A stretch of 64,000 nt of DNA from Thiomicrorhabdus arctica DSM 13458 (GTDB lineage Bacteria > Pseudomonadota > Gammaproteobacteria > Thiomicrospirales > Thiomicrospiraceae), in assembly GCF_000381085.1 (NCBI RefSeq), contig NZ_KB905899.1:1761482-1825481 (forward strand), given 5' to 3'. This document shows positions 34,660-43,072 of this stretch, piece by piece (position 1 is the stretch's first letter; each line of letters starts with the position of its first letter). Made by a program: the position numbers and the translations under genes. The notes under the pieces are model-generated. The model was given only the letters and a program-made list of their open reading frames with translations, searched no databases and was not told the origin of the DNA.

Positions 34660-36345
34660 TTAATGAGTCATTTCATCAAAAAACTTAAAGCCTTTTCGAC
34701 CGTTTATTTTAACATCATACAAAGCCATATCGGCATATCTTACCAGCGTTTTACGATCCCTTGCATCCTGGGGATAAACTGAGACTCCGATACTCAACGA
34801 AACCCCTACGGTACCCGCATCGGTTTCAACAGGCTCATCAAAAGCCAGCATGATTTTATCCAAAACGGTGGTCAATCCCTTCTTATCTGCTATCCCTTCT
34901 ATGATCAGAGTAAACTCATCCCCCCCTAATCGAGCAATCGTATCAGATGCTCGCAAACACACTCCCAAACGATCTGATACGGCGATTAAGACCTCATCAC
35001 CGGCCTGATGACCCAAGGTGTCATTAATGCTTTTAAATTTATCAATATCAATAAAAACGACCGCCATTTGTGCCGATAAGCGTTCATTACGTTTAATGGA
35101 CTCATCTAAACGATCATAAAAAAGTCGGCGATTCGGCAGGCCAGTAACACTATCGTGGCTGGCTTGATAGCTCATTTTTTCAGCTTGCTCTCGTAATTGA
35201 TCTTGCAATTGAATAAGTGAAGTGATGTTATGTGCCGACTCCACCACCGAAGAGATCTCTCCTTGCTCATCAAACATGGGCTTTACGACTAAATTCACAT
35301 AGTGATCGACCCCATCATGACTATCACTATGATTGTGAATAACAGTCACTTCCTGTTTCGTCTTTAAGACCTCTTTTAACGGGCAGGGATGGTCAACACC
35401 GTCACAAGGCGTGGAACGGTGGTGCGACACCTCGTAACATTTTGGATTCTCTGAATCGGCGATCCATTCACTCTGCATTTGTAAACGGGTAGCTTGATTC
35501 ATCCACTCTAGAGAGTAATCGGGACGAATGACCATAACCTCATTAGACAGGCCATCTAACATTCTTTGAACATAGGCATGCTGCTGTTCTCGTTCATATT
35601 GCAGTGCTTTTATATCAGAAATATCTCGTACCACAGAAACGTACTGTAACTGACCATCTATCTCTAATAACTTAACACTGATATCAGCAGGATAGAAAGA
35701 ACCATCGGCCCGCTTCTGGAGTGTTTCAAAACAGACTCGATTCACGGGTGAACTCTTCCGGCTTAAAGGTGCAATCAACTGTTCAAATTCTGCCAGACTC
35801 ATCTCTGGCTTGACATCTAAAGGCGTAAGCGTGAGTGCGGTTTGCATCGTAATGCCACAGCTCTCCAAAGCGATTGCATTTAAGTAGGTAAACTTGAGAC
35901 TAATACGGTCAAAAACATAAATTTCAGCACTGCTTTGACTCACGACACTGCCCAACAACGTATTGTAATGTTCAGCGGCTTTTAACTCGGTTATATCAAT
36001 AATCGTACCTAGATAATATTCTGCCGCACCATTCTTGTTCCGCTCAATCGTCGTTCGATCATCAATCCAACGCACCGCACCTTGTCCATCAAAGATCCGA
36101 TACACTTGACGAAAATCACTCATGCCTCTTTGGGTATAGTTCACGACCTCATCCATAACCCGTTCAACGTCGTCAGGATGAATAATGTCGACATATCGCA
36201 CTCGTCCGCTAGTGAAATCAGTATAACAATAGCCAAACCTATCGATATTTTTTGAGACAAACTCGACCGGCCAGCCCTCTTTAGCTTGCCAATAAAAAAT
36301 AACCGCTTGACTGTTATTAATGATTTTTTCAATTCGTTCGTTCAT
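34660..36345 (-). CDS. Multi-PAS diguanylate cyclase
   Basis: The ATG at 36345 (561 residues, MNERIEKIINNSQ) is preferred to a TTG five codons upstream. Three PAS regions lie at about 1-125, 130-250 and 260-385, followed by a GGDEF domain. All cyclase features are present: VVFIDIDKFKSINDTLGHQAGD, an RASD inhibitory site (465-468) and GGDEF (474-478). This is the one clearly complete cyclase in the window. The third PAS carries a cysteine motif (C303, C314, C321 in CYEVSHHRSTPCDGVDHPCPL) seen in other bacterial PAS sensors and suggestive of metal, haem or redox sensing. There are no membrane segments, so it is a cytoplasmic sensor. Confidence 0.94.
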   Translation of the reverse strand: MNERIEKIINNSQAVIFYWQAKEGWPVEFVSKNIDRFGYCYTDFTSGRVRYVDIIHPDDVERVMDEVVNYTQRGMSDFRQVYRIFDGQGAVRWIDDRTTIERNKNGAAEYYLGTIIDITELKAAEHYNTLLGSVVSQSSAEIYVFDRISLKFTYLNAIALESCGITMQTALTLTPLDVKPEMSLAEFEQLIAPLSRKSSPVNRVCFETLQKRADGSFYPADISVKLLEIDGQLQYVSVVRDISDIKALQYEREQQHAYVQRMLDGLSNEVMVIRPDYSLEWMNQATRLQMQSEWIADSENPKCYEVSHHRSTPCDGVDHPCPLKEVLKTKQEVTVIHNHSDSHDGVDHYVNLVVKPMFDEQGEISSVVESAHNITSLIQLQDQLREQAEKMSYQASHDSVTGLPNRRLFYDRLDESIKRNERLSAQMAVVFIDIDKFKSINDTLGHQAGDEVLIAVSDRLGVCLRASDTIARLGGDEFTLIIEGIADKKGLTTVLDKIMLAFDEPVETDAGTVGVSLSIGVSVYPQDARDRKTLVRYADMALYDVKINGRKGFKFFDEMTH

Positions 36346-36596
36346 AAGCACTTTTGTCAAATTTGAGGATAACTAACTGAAGCTAGAGATTTTTACATGA
36401 GCAAGACTTTACATAAAGCACACCAGAACCCATAAAGGATCGCGTAATATACCCTTTATTGTCTATAAAATTCAATAAGTTATTTTGTAAATGGACAAAG
36501 CTTCCTTCTTTATGTCGCTATCAAGCCTGAAGTTTAAAATCCTTAACATAATGACTTTTAGCCACAAAAATAGAAATGAATACCCCTATGCTCCTT

Positions 36597-37355
36597 TTAT
36601 AAAACTGGCAACCATTCACTTTTCCGCCTTTGGGCTTCGGCAACCAAAGCCTCGTAACCTTTTAAAACGTCTGACTCATTGCCTTCTACCCCTAGCTCAA
36701 TCGTACGTTTATCCTCTTCACTAATGCTTGGTAAACTAAACAAGCGTAAGTTTGGAAAGGTCAATTCAAATTGTTGCATAAAATCGACCCACTCTGACTC
36801 CTGGCCATTCATGAGGCGAATGGCTTTTTCAATCGTAGGGGGTTGCTGGTAATCGACATAGTAATGATCTAATACCCACTCCATCATCGGCTTAGCCATC
36901 ATAGGAAAGCCGGGCATAAAATGGTGATTTTGAATAGAGAATCCAGGCACACGGTTATAAAAATTAGGGATGATAACTGCGCCTTTTGGATATTCCGCCA
37001 TGTGAATCCTTTGCGGATAAGCATCTTCTCCAAACTGTGCTTCAATTTCAGCGACAGCCTGGGAGTGTCGTTCAATCGGTAAGCCTAGCGCTAAAGCAGC
37101 ACTCTGCCGAGTTCGATCGTCAGGAGTGGCGCCAATTCCTCCAAAACAAAACACCACTCCTTCCTGTGCAAAACTCTCTCGCAGGGTTTGGGTTAGGAAC
37201 TCAGGTTCATCTCCCAAAAGCCTCACCCAATTTAATTGCAAACCGCGCGGATGCAATAAAGCATTGGCCTGAACCAGATGCTTATCTTGGCGCTTACCAG
37301 AGATGATTTCATCGCCAATAATAATCAAGCCTATTTTAGGTTGCTTTTTCATCAT
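36597..37355 (-). CDS. Molybdopterin-binding (CinA N-terminal-type) protein
   Basis: 252 residues made of one MoCF-biosynthesis-type domain: IGLIIIGDEIISGKRQDKHLVQANALL at the start, then EGVVFCFGGIGATPDDRTRQSAALALG and PGFPMMAKPMMEWVLDHYY. This matches the N-terminal COG1058 part of CinA without the C-terminal nicotinamide-nucleotide amidase domain. In this family the GGIGATPDD loop binds a pterin or nucleotide, and ADP-ribose pyrophosphatase activity has been shown for full CinA proteins. Its role here is uncertain. thiD is divergent, 130 bp away. The 236-bp gap on its other side holds a 7-bp ATAAAGG/CCTTTAT inverted repeat and nothing else I recognise. Confidence 0.88.
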   Translation of the reverse strand: MMKKQPKIGLIIIGDEIISGKRQDKHLVQANALLHPRGLQLNWVRLLGDEPEFLTQTLRESFAQEGVVFCFGGIGATPDDRTRQSAALALGLPIERHSQAVAEIEAQFGEDAYPQRIHMAEYPKGAVIIPNFYNRVPGFSIQNHHFMPGFPMMAKPMMEWVLDHYYVDYQQPPTIEKAIRLMNGQESEWVDFMQQFELTFPNLRLFSLPSISEEDKRTIELGVEGNESDVLKGYEALVAEAQRRKSEWLPVL

Positions 37356-37484
37356 CTCTTTGCTCTTATCATGCTATTTTAGAAAGCTTTATATTGGCAA
37401 CTATTCGGTAAAAATAGGTCACCCTATTTATCAGTTTATGCGCTTTTTTCTGAATAATCAAAAGATAAGCAGTATCATGACATC

Positions 37485-38369
37485 ATGAAAAAATCACCTG
37501 TTCAAGCCTTACCAACCATACTCAGCATTGCCGGATCCGATAGTTCGGCGGGCGCTGGACTGCAAGCCGATTTAAAGACCATTCATGCCTTGGGAGGTTA
37601 TGCGCTGACGGTGCCTACTGCCATTACGGCACAAAATAGCTTAGGTGTTGCAGCTGTTTATCCACTCGCCCCTGAGATAGTACGCCTTCAATTAGAAACC
37701 CTGCTTGCTGACTATCATATTCAAGCCATTAAAATTGGCATGTTAGCCAACTTAGCCATTTTAAAAGTGGTGATTGAATGTTTGCTACAACACTCCAAAA
37801 TACCGGTGGTATTAGACCCTGTACTGATCAGTAGCAGTGGTCGTGCATTATTGGAAACGCAAGCTTTACCGCTGTTTATAACTCAACTGCTGCCTTTAGC
37901 CACCGTTGTGACACCTAATATTCCTGAGATTAATACCCTGATTCAGGCGGCGATCCCTTCTCAACCACACCATGCTTTTATGGGTAAAGCGGTTGAAGTA
38001 CCAGCAATAGCGCAGTGTTTATTTGCTTTAGGAGTGCAAAGTATGGTGATTAAAGGTGGGCATAGCGTTGAAACGGAAGCGATTGATTACTTGGTGGTTC
38101 CGAATGAAAAAACGCCGGATCACCCCACAATCCAACGCTATTCAAGCATACGATTAGAAACATCCAATACACACGGTACAGGATGTACGTACTCATCTGC
38201 GATTGCGACAGAACTGGCAAAAGGCCAGACTTTACAACAAGCCGTAAAAGAGGCCAAGAGCTATCTGTTTAAGACGCTTGAAAACGCCCGAATAGCTCAA
38301 CCGAATCAATTGAAAGAGAAATCAAGCGCTGAGCCTGAGAGAAAAGGGGTGTTGAATCACTTTGCTTAG
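37485..38369 (+). CDS. thiD: Hydroxymethylpyrimidine/phosphomethylpyrimidine kinase ThiD
   Basis: 294 residues, ribokinase-fold HMP/HMP-P kinase of thiamine synthesis. N-terminal LSIAGSDSSAGAGLQADLKTIHALGGYALTVPTAITAQNS binds substrate. IKIGMLAN, VLDPVLISSSGRALL and VVTPNIPEI are family blocks. The catalytic loop is THGTGCTYSSAIATELAKG. The C-terminus extends about 25 residues past the usual end (NQLKEKSSAEPERKGVLNHFA). No other thiamine gene lies next to it. Confidence 0.95.
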   Translation: MKKSPVQALPTILSIAGSDSSAGAGLQADLKTIHALGGYALTVPTAITAQNSLGVAAVYPLAPEIVRLQLETLLADYHIQAIKIGMLANLAILKVVIECLLQHSKIPVVLDPVLISSSGRALLETQALPLFITQLLPLATVVTPNIPEINTLIQAAIPSQPHHAFMGKAVEVPAIAQCLFALGVQSMVIKGGHSVETEAIDYLVVPNEKTPDHPTIQRYSSIRLETSNTHGTGCTYSSAIATELAKGQTLQQAVKEAKSYLFKTLENARIAQPNQLKEKSSAEPERKGVLNHFA

Positions 38370-38447
38370 TACGAAAAGTAGACCGTCAATGCCATTGATG
38401 GCCTAACGAAACAAGTAGCGATATGGTGTTGTCCAGCTTATAGTGAT

Positions 38448-38687
38448 TTACTCCACCTTCTCACGCACAACCTCTTTAGCTTCCGTTAAGGTCTCATTAT
38501 CTTCACTGACCACATCAATCACATCCTGCATCTGATCGCCGGTTTCCATCAATTTATCAACGGCTGACTGTGTATACTCTAAGGCTGAAACCGCGATGTC
38601 ACGGCTACCAAACCAATCGAACATAATGGCAAATGCCAATAACGTAAACAGCCAAAGAATAATGCTGATCTTGCCAAATAAATTCAT
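38448..38687 (-). CDS. Small inner-membrane protein (79 aa), unknown
   Basis: I do not recognise a family. One membrane helix lies at about residues 6-24 (ISIILWLFTLLAFAIMF). A highly acidic, helical tail follows (ALEYTQSAVDKLMETGDQMQDVIDVVSEDNETLTEAKEVVREKVE), probably cytoplasmic or coiled-coil. It follows the 333-residue gene by 55 bp on the same strand and may be co-transcribed with it. Composition and a sensible start make it a likely real gene. Confidence 0.6.
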   Translation of the reverse strand: MNLFGKISIILWLFTLLAFAIMFDWFGSRDIAVSALEYTQSAVDKLMETGDQMQDVIDVVSEDNETLTEAKEVVREKVE

Positions 38688-38742
38688 TTTAAATTTTTCC
38701 TATCGTGTTGAATCAGAGTTATAGTGTTTCACTAAACGCATA

Positions 38743-39744
38743 TTAGTGCTTTTCTAATAAAAACGCACGTAAGTTTTCACTAAGGGAGTCAGCCATTTTA
38801 GCCAACGCCTGACGCTGTGCCTGAGACTCATTGTCTGCCATTTCAGACAGCGTTAATTTAGCAGAGACAATTTTAATGTTAAATTTCGCTAATAAAGCGA
38901 TTCTTGCGTCAAATAACCACGCACCACTGACGTCATTTTGACCCTCGCTATCCAACTGATAATCCAAGATAAAATCCGCGGGCTTTGCTGTAAATATCAA
39001 AGAATACTGTTCCAAAGAAGTGATCAAATCCGATTCAAATTCCCGACCTTCACGCACTAACGCTTTCATATTGAATGTCAATCCAGTTGCCAATCGACTG
39101 ATATGCTGATCCAAAAAAACAACTAGACGACTGTTTTTTAACGGAGGAGGTTCAACACCATTCAGCTTTAATAGTTGGAGCAAAATGCGACGCTCTTCAA
39201 TATTGTACAGTGCAGGCATGAGTCGTTTAAGTTGTTCAAAATGGTTACTTTTTGAGCTGATCCTTAGATATTTGGTGAGCTCCTTATCTAACATCTGTAA
39301 CCTAGCAGAGACTTGAAGAGTGAGTCGCTCTGGTAACCACTCTACCACCACATTCAGCTTGTTTGACTGCACACTGCTCTGAATATCATGGGGCTGTAAA
39401 AGAGGTAGCATGAGCAATTTATCTCTAATTGCGGTGCGCAATTGGCTTTCGAGAATCGTTTTTTTCGACACATTATGCGCGGGTTCCAAGAAAAGTCTGC
39501 GCAGTACACTTATCTGAATAAACGCCAACTTTTGTGCACGACTCCCCCCCTCTGAAAGCACTTTTAAGTGCGCAAACAACTCCGGTGACTCCGTGGAATT
39601 CACTGTCACACGGATGTTCGCCTGAACCGATGAGCTCCAGACCATAAACGACCACAGTGCAATCAAAACCAAGACCGTTAAAAATGGTGCATGACACACT
39701 TTTTCATTGTGCGCTTTTGGTTGTGTAGAAACTGTATGTTGCAC
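38743..39744 (-). CDS. Uncharacterised envelope protein (333 aa)
   Basis: No family recognised. An N-terminal hydrophobic segment (residues about 22-42, FLTVLVLIALWSFMVWSSSVQAN) ends in a possible signal-peptidase site, so the rest is probably periplasmic, secreted or anchored. The mature part mixes helices and strands; RVTVNSTESPELFAHLKVLSEGG and LDYQLDSEGQNDVSGAWLFDARIALLAKFNIKIVSAKLTLSEMADNESQAQRQALAKMADSL suggest a lipoprotein-like or assembly-factor fold with a C-terminal strand-helix unit. It sits between mnmC (88 bp upstream) and a small membrane protein, all on the minus strand. Confidence 0.65.
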   Translation of the reverse strand: MQHTVSTQPKAHNEKVCHAPFLTVLVLIALWSFMVWSSSVQANIRVTVNSTESPELFAHLKVLSEGGSRAQKLAFIQISVLRRLFLEPAHNVSKKTILESQLRTAIRDKLLMLPLLQPHDIQSSVQSNKLNVVVEWLPERLTLQVSARLQMLDKELTKYLRISSKSNHFEQLKRLMPALYNIEERRILLQLLKLNGVEPPPLKNSRLVVFLDQHISRLATGLTFNMKALVREGREFESDLITSLEQYSLIFTAKPADFILDYQLDSEGQNDVSGAWLFDARIALLAKFNIKIVSAKLTLSEMADNESQAQRQALAKMADSLSENLRAFLLEKH

Positions 39745-39832
39745 TACTTATCCTCTGTAAATTTTTTTAACATGATACCCTATCTTAAGCTCGTGAATTT
39801 AATTAAGCATGCCCCTTAATTTCGGGCTTAAC

Positions 39833-41845
39833 CTATGAATTCTCAGACAATTTACCACTACGCCATTGTCGAATGGTAAAGCGTGCCGGGTGGCTGGCAT
39901 GATAAAGCGACAAAGGCTGAACCAACGCGCTCCCCTGTAGGTCAGCCAAAATACTTTCGGCCGCTAAAAATACTGACATCAAGCCTCTTGGGCCGTGGCC
40001 ATTGGAGACATACAACCCTTTTTGATAATGCTGGGCTTTATAGCGGTAAACAGCATGCGTATGGGATTGTGACAAATAGGCTTCTTGTAGCCACTCTTTG
40101 TCGGCTACCGCACCAAAAATAGGCAGATGATCCGGCGTGGTCGGCCTAAAAGCAATTCGTCCTTGTAGAGATTCTGCAGAGGCATTCACCCAGTTAGGCA
40201 ATGCTTTGCTAGCGTTTTCTAAATTGGTCACATGGCCTTCAATTGAAAGTTCCGCTGACAAACTGGGGGCTTCAAACGTAGCGCCAGTAACCGCTCTGCC
40301 GTTACCGCAGGGTGATGAGTAACCTGAATGGGTCAGAGGATATTTCAAAGGATAGTCCTGCTGATCCGCTTCAAGATGTGTAACTTGACCTTTTACCGGA
40401 CGAATCGGCAAACCCAACTGTGCATTTAATTCCCTGTTTAAACTGCCCGTAGCCACCACGACGATATCGGCATCCCAGCTTTGTGATTGATTTTTTGATT
40501 GTGTAACAACTGACCAGGCCTGGTCAGTGTCTAAACTTGAAACTTTTTCAATGCATTTAACGGTTTCTGAGGTAAGCACGGTAATCATTTTATGCTGTAA
40601 GCAGCGTTTAACGACCGAAGGAGGATTCAGCCAACCGCCTTGTGGAAAAAACAGTCCAGGCACAGTGACTTGCCCGCCGATTTTTTCACTGGCTTCAGCA
40701 GTTGTTAACCACACCGCCAAGGCTTCCGGTAAACCGACCCGAACCAGTGAATCCTTTACGCGCTCTAAACTGGTTTCAGTCACTAAGAGTTGTACCATTC
40801 CCTGTAAATCACCCTGGATTTCTTCAGAGGCTAACCACGGCAGTAATCTTCGCAAAGTGGCTTCAAAGCCTTGCAAATACCATTGGCTACGAAGATTCCA
40901 ATCGGCCGTAATCAGAGGATGCACTGTACCAGCAAGATTCCCCGAGGCCGCACTGGCCACACTGTCGCTCTCTTCCAACACCGTGACTTTCCAACCCGCT
41001 TCAGCCAATTGATAAGCGACACTCGCCCCCGCCAATCCTGCACCGACGACAATCGCTGTGCCGGTTTTGATTGGTTCTGGTCGACTGAACCAGGGCGCTT
41101 TTAAATGATAAGGACGTTGCTGTGCTAAATGCCCGAAACATATCTCGCGTTTTTTACCATAACCACTGGTTTTATGGACAGCAAAGCCGGCCGCTTGCAG
41201 CCCGCGGCGCACATCGCCTGCCGAGGTAAACGTCGAGAAGGTGGTTTGAGCATGACTTAAACGCGACATTTCTTTATAGAGCCCCAGACGCCACATATCA
41301 GGATTTTTATCGGGGGTAAAGCCATCGAGCAACCAGACATCAACTCTGGAACCCGGTGAAGCATCGCATTCAGACAAGCCTTTGAGTACATCTCCGAACC
41401 ATAGCGTTAAACGAATGCGACCTGCAAATAGCCAGATATCATGCCAGCCTGGCATTAACAGCGGATATTGATTTTGTAGAATTTGGCTGAGCTCTAAAAG
41501 TGGTGGATAGGCCTGGTGTGCTTTTTGCAAATCTGCCAACGACATCGGGAACTTTTCAAAAGAGATAAAATGTAGCTGACAATCCTCCAGGCTTTTTGCC
41601 AACCAAAGCGATGCCACGGCCAAAAAATTAAGGCCGGAACCAAAACCTGTTTCGGCCATTCGAAAGGTCTGTCCTGAAAGACACTCCAAGAAACGTTCCG
41701 TCAAACGATTTGGCTGAATAAAGGTGTGTTCTATCTCCTGCAACCCACCCTCGGTATTGAAATAGAAATCATCAAACTGCTCCGAATGCGGAACGATTCC
41801 ATTTATCCAAGTAACTTGTGCTAAAGTGAGTTTCTCAAGTGCCAT
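39833..41845 (-). CDS. mnmC: Bifunctional tRNA 5-(aminomethyl)-2-thiouridine enzyme MnmC
   Basis: 670 residues, full-length fusion. The N-terminal methyltransferase (MnmD, about 1-240) has FDDFYFNTEGGLQEIEHTFIQ, MAETGFGSGLNFLAVA and DVWLLDGFTPDKNPDMW. The FAD-dependent oxidoreductase (MnmC1, about 265-670) has AIVVGAGLAGASVAYQLAEAGWKVTVLE, LPIRPVKGQVTHL and YVSNGHGPRGLMSVFLAAE. It finishes mnm5s2U at the tRNA wobble position. Residues T-D-Q-A-W-S-V in the oxidoreductase are encoded by a 20-bp palindrome, and H-Q-A-Y in the methyltransferase coincides with a weak half-copy at 41508-41518. Confidence 0.96.
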   Translation of the reverse strand: MALEKLTLAQVTWINGIVPHSEQFDDFYFNTEGGLQEIEHTFIQPNRLTERFLECLSGQTFRMAETGFGSGLNFLAVASLWLAKSLEDCQLHFISFEKFPMSLADLQKAHQAYPPLLELSQILQNQYPLLMPGWHDIWLFAGRIRLTLWFGDVLKGLSECDASPGSRVDVWLLDGFTPDKNPDMWRLGLYKEMSRLSHAQTTFSTFTSAGDVRRGLQAAGFAVHKTSGYGKKREICFGHLAQQRPYHLKAPWFSRPEPIKTGTAIVVGAGLAGASVAYQLAEAGWKVTVLEESDSVASAASGNLAGTVHPLITADWNLRSQWYLQGFEATLRRLLPWLASEEIQGDLQGMVQLLVTETSLERVKDSLVRVGLPEALAVWLTTAEASEKIGGQVTVPGLFFPQGGWLNPPSVVKRCLQHKMITVLTSETVKCIEKVSSLDTDQAWSVVTQSKNQSQSWDADIVVVATGSLNRELNAQLGLPIRPVKGQVTHLEADQQDYPLKYPLTHSGYSSPCGNGRAVTGATFEAPSLSAELSIEGHVTNLENASKALPNWVNASAESLQGRIAFRPTTPDHLPIFGAVADKEWLQEAYLSQSHTHAVYRYKAQHYQKGLYVSNGHGPRGLMSVFLAAESILADLQGSALVQPLSLYHASHPARFTIRQWRSGKLSENS
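40509..40528. repeat. 20-bp perfect palindrome (copy 7) inside mnmC
   Basis: Core ACCAGGCCTGGT at 40513-40524 extended by ACTG and CAGT. On the coding (minus) strand it reads T-D-Q-A-W-S-V, the same heptapeptide as in the GIY-YIG gene. Confidence 0.95.
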
Positions 41846-42081
41846 GGTTTGCCATCATTTGCGATTATTTGCCCTAGTTTCGTCTGAGCCTTATTCTGCT
41901 CTTCAGACGCTGAATAACCCTTATTATAGGTGCTTATTCAATTGAGTGAGTCTTTGCATGCTCTCATGGTGTTGTTTAATTGTAAAACAATCATTTAATG
42001 TACTCATTCTGGCTTCTCTAAAAGAATTTGTACTAAAGTAAGGTCTTGAAGAGAGAATTTAATGAAAAAGGAATTGCCCTT

Positions 42082-43023
42082 ATGGCCCAAACGACAAATG
42101 ATTTAAACGGTGAAGTCTTTCTAAAAAGACAGTTCACGTCAGCACGAGGACTTTCGATCTTAGGTTTTTTGCTCTTTTTTGTCAGCATGACCCTCTTTGC
42201 CGCCGAGCCTTTGAGAATTTCAGCGGAGCAACTTCAACAAACTCTAAACTCACCAGGCCTGGTCATTTTAGATAGCCGTTCTGAGCAGGAGTATCAGCAA
42301 AGTCATATTCAAGGCGCCTTAAACTTTCCAGAGGTTTGGACTTACCATAATAAAAGTATTGATGGCCATATCGTTCAACCCACCCCATTGCAGCATATTT
42401 TGCGTAAATTAGGCCTAAATACCGAATCTCCGGTGATCATCTATGACGATGGCCAAATGATGAATGCCGCTCGACTGTTTTGGACGCTTGAAGTCTACGG
42501 CCTAAAAAACGTTAAGATTTTGAATAAAGGGTATGCGGATTGGTTGAGTCTTAATTTGCCGCTTGCATTTGACCAACCCTCTCCGGTTCCTAGCCAATAT
42601 ATTCCGGTGATTAATCACGAACATTTGGCGACTAAACTGACAACCCTTTTGGCCTCAAAAAATCCCAATCAACTGATTATCGATGCTCGACCTAATAAAG
42701 CCTACCGTGGTTTAGAATCTTCGGCCAAACGCTTTGGTCATATTCCCAGCGCCACCAATATCCCGGCCGAGCACAACTTAAAGCAAGAAGCTCAAATCAC
42801 GAGCCTTAAGCCTCTTAAAGAGTTACAAAGGCTTTACGCCGACATTCCCATCACTAAAAAAGTGGTGCTTTACTGTGCCATCGGCCGCATCTCTACTATG
42901 AATTATTTCACTCTGAGGGAACTTGGTTACAACGTTGCTAACTATGACGCCTCTTGGAAAGAGTGGGGCAATGACTTCAGTTTAGCCATTGAAAAAGAAG
43001 CGCCTAAATCTGCTACGCATTAA
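42082..43023 (+). CDS. Membrane-anchored or exported two-domain rhodanese
   Basis: The ATG at 42082 (313 residues) follows an AAAAAGGA SD; the TTG at 42046 is weaker. An N-terminal hydrophobic segment (LSILGFLLFFVSMTLFAAEP) directs it to the membrane or periplasm. Two rhodanese domains follow. The first (about 45-160) has Asp in the catalytic position (VIIYDDGQMMNAARLFW), the second (about 185-305) has the active cysteine (VVLYCAIGRISTMNYFTLRELG). That is the normal inactive-active layout of thiosulfate or mercaptopyruvate sulfurtransferases. A periplasmic location fits a sulfur oxidiser with Sox enzymes. Residues S-P-G-L-V at the start of domain one are encoded by a palindrome copy. Confidence 0.92.
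   Translation: MAQTTNDLNGEVFLKRQFTSARGLSILGFLLFFVSMTLFAAEPLRISAEQLQQTLNSPGLVILDSRSEQEYQQSHIQGALNFPEVWTYHNKSIDGHIVQPTPLQHILRKLGLNTESPVIIYDDGQMMNAARLFWTLEVYGLKNVKILNKGYADWLSLNLPLAFDQPSPVPSQYIPVINHEHLATKLTTLLASKNPNQLIIDARPNKAYRGLESSAKRFGHIPSATNIPAEHNLKQEAQITSLKPLKELQRLYADIPITKKVVLYCAIGRISTMNYFTLRELGYNVANYDASWKEWGNDFSLAIEKEAPKSATH
42252..42263. repeat. Palindrome ACCAGGCCTGGT, copy 8 (inside rhodanese gene)
   Basis: Intact copy read S-P-G-L-V on the plus strand, just before the first conserved strand (VILDSRSEQEY). Confidence 0.9.
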
Positions 43024-43072
43024 ATCGAGTTATCCGATGTATGACAGGGTAAGTAATTAAAGGACCTCCTTC

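Noticed and set aside
41441..41455. ATGCCAGCCTGGCAT in mnmC as another family member
   Set aside because: It is symmetric but with a single central C and different arms; it lacks the AGGCCT core, so it is treated as chance.
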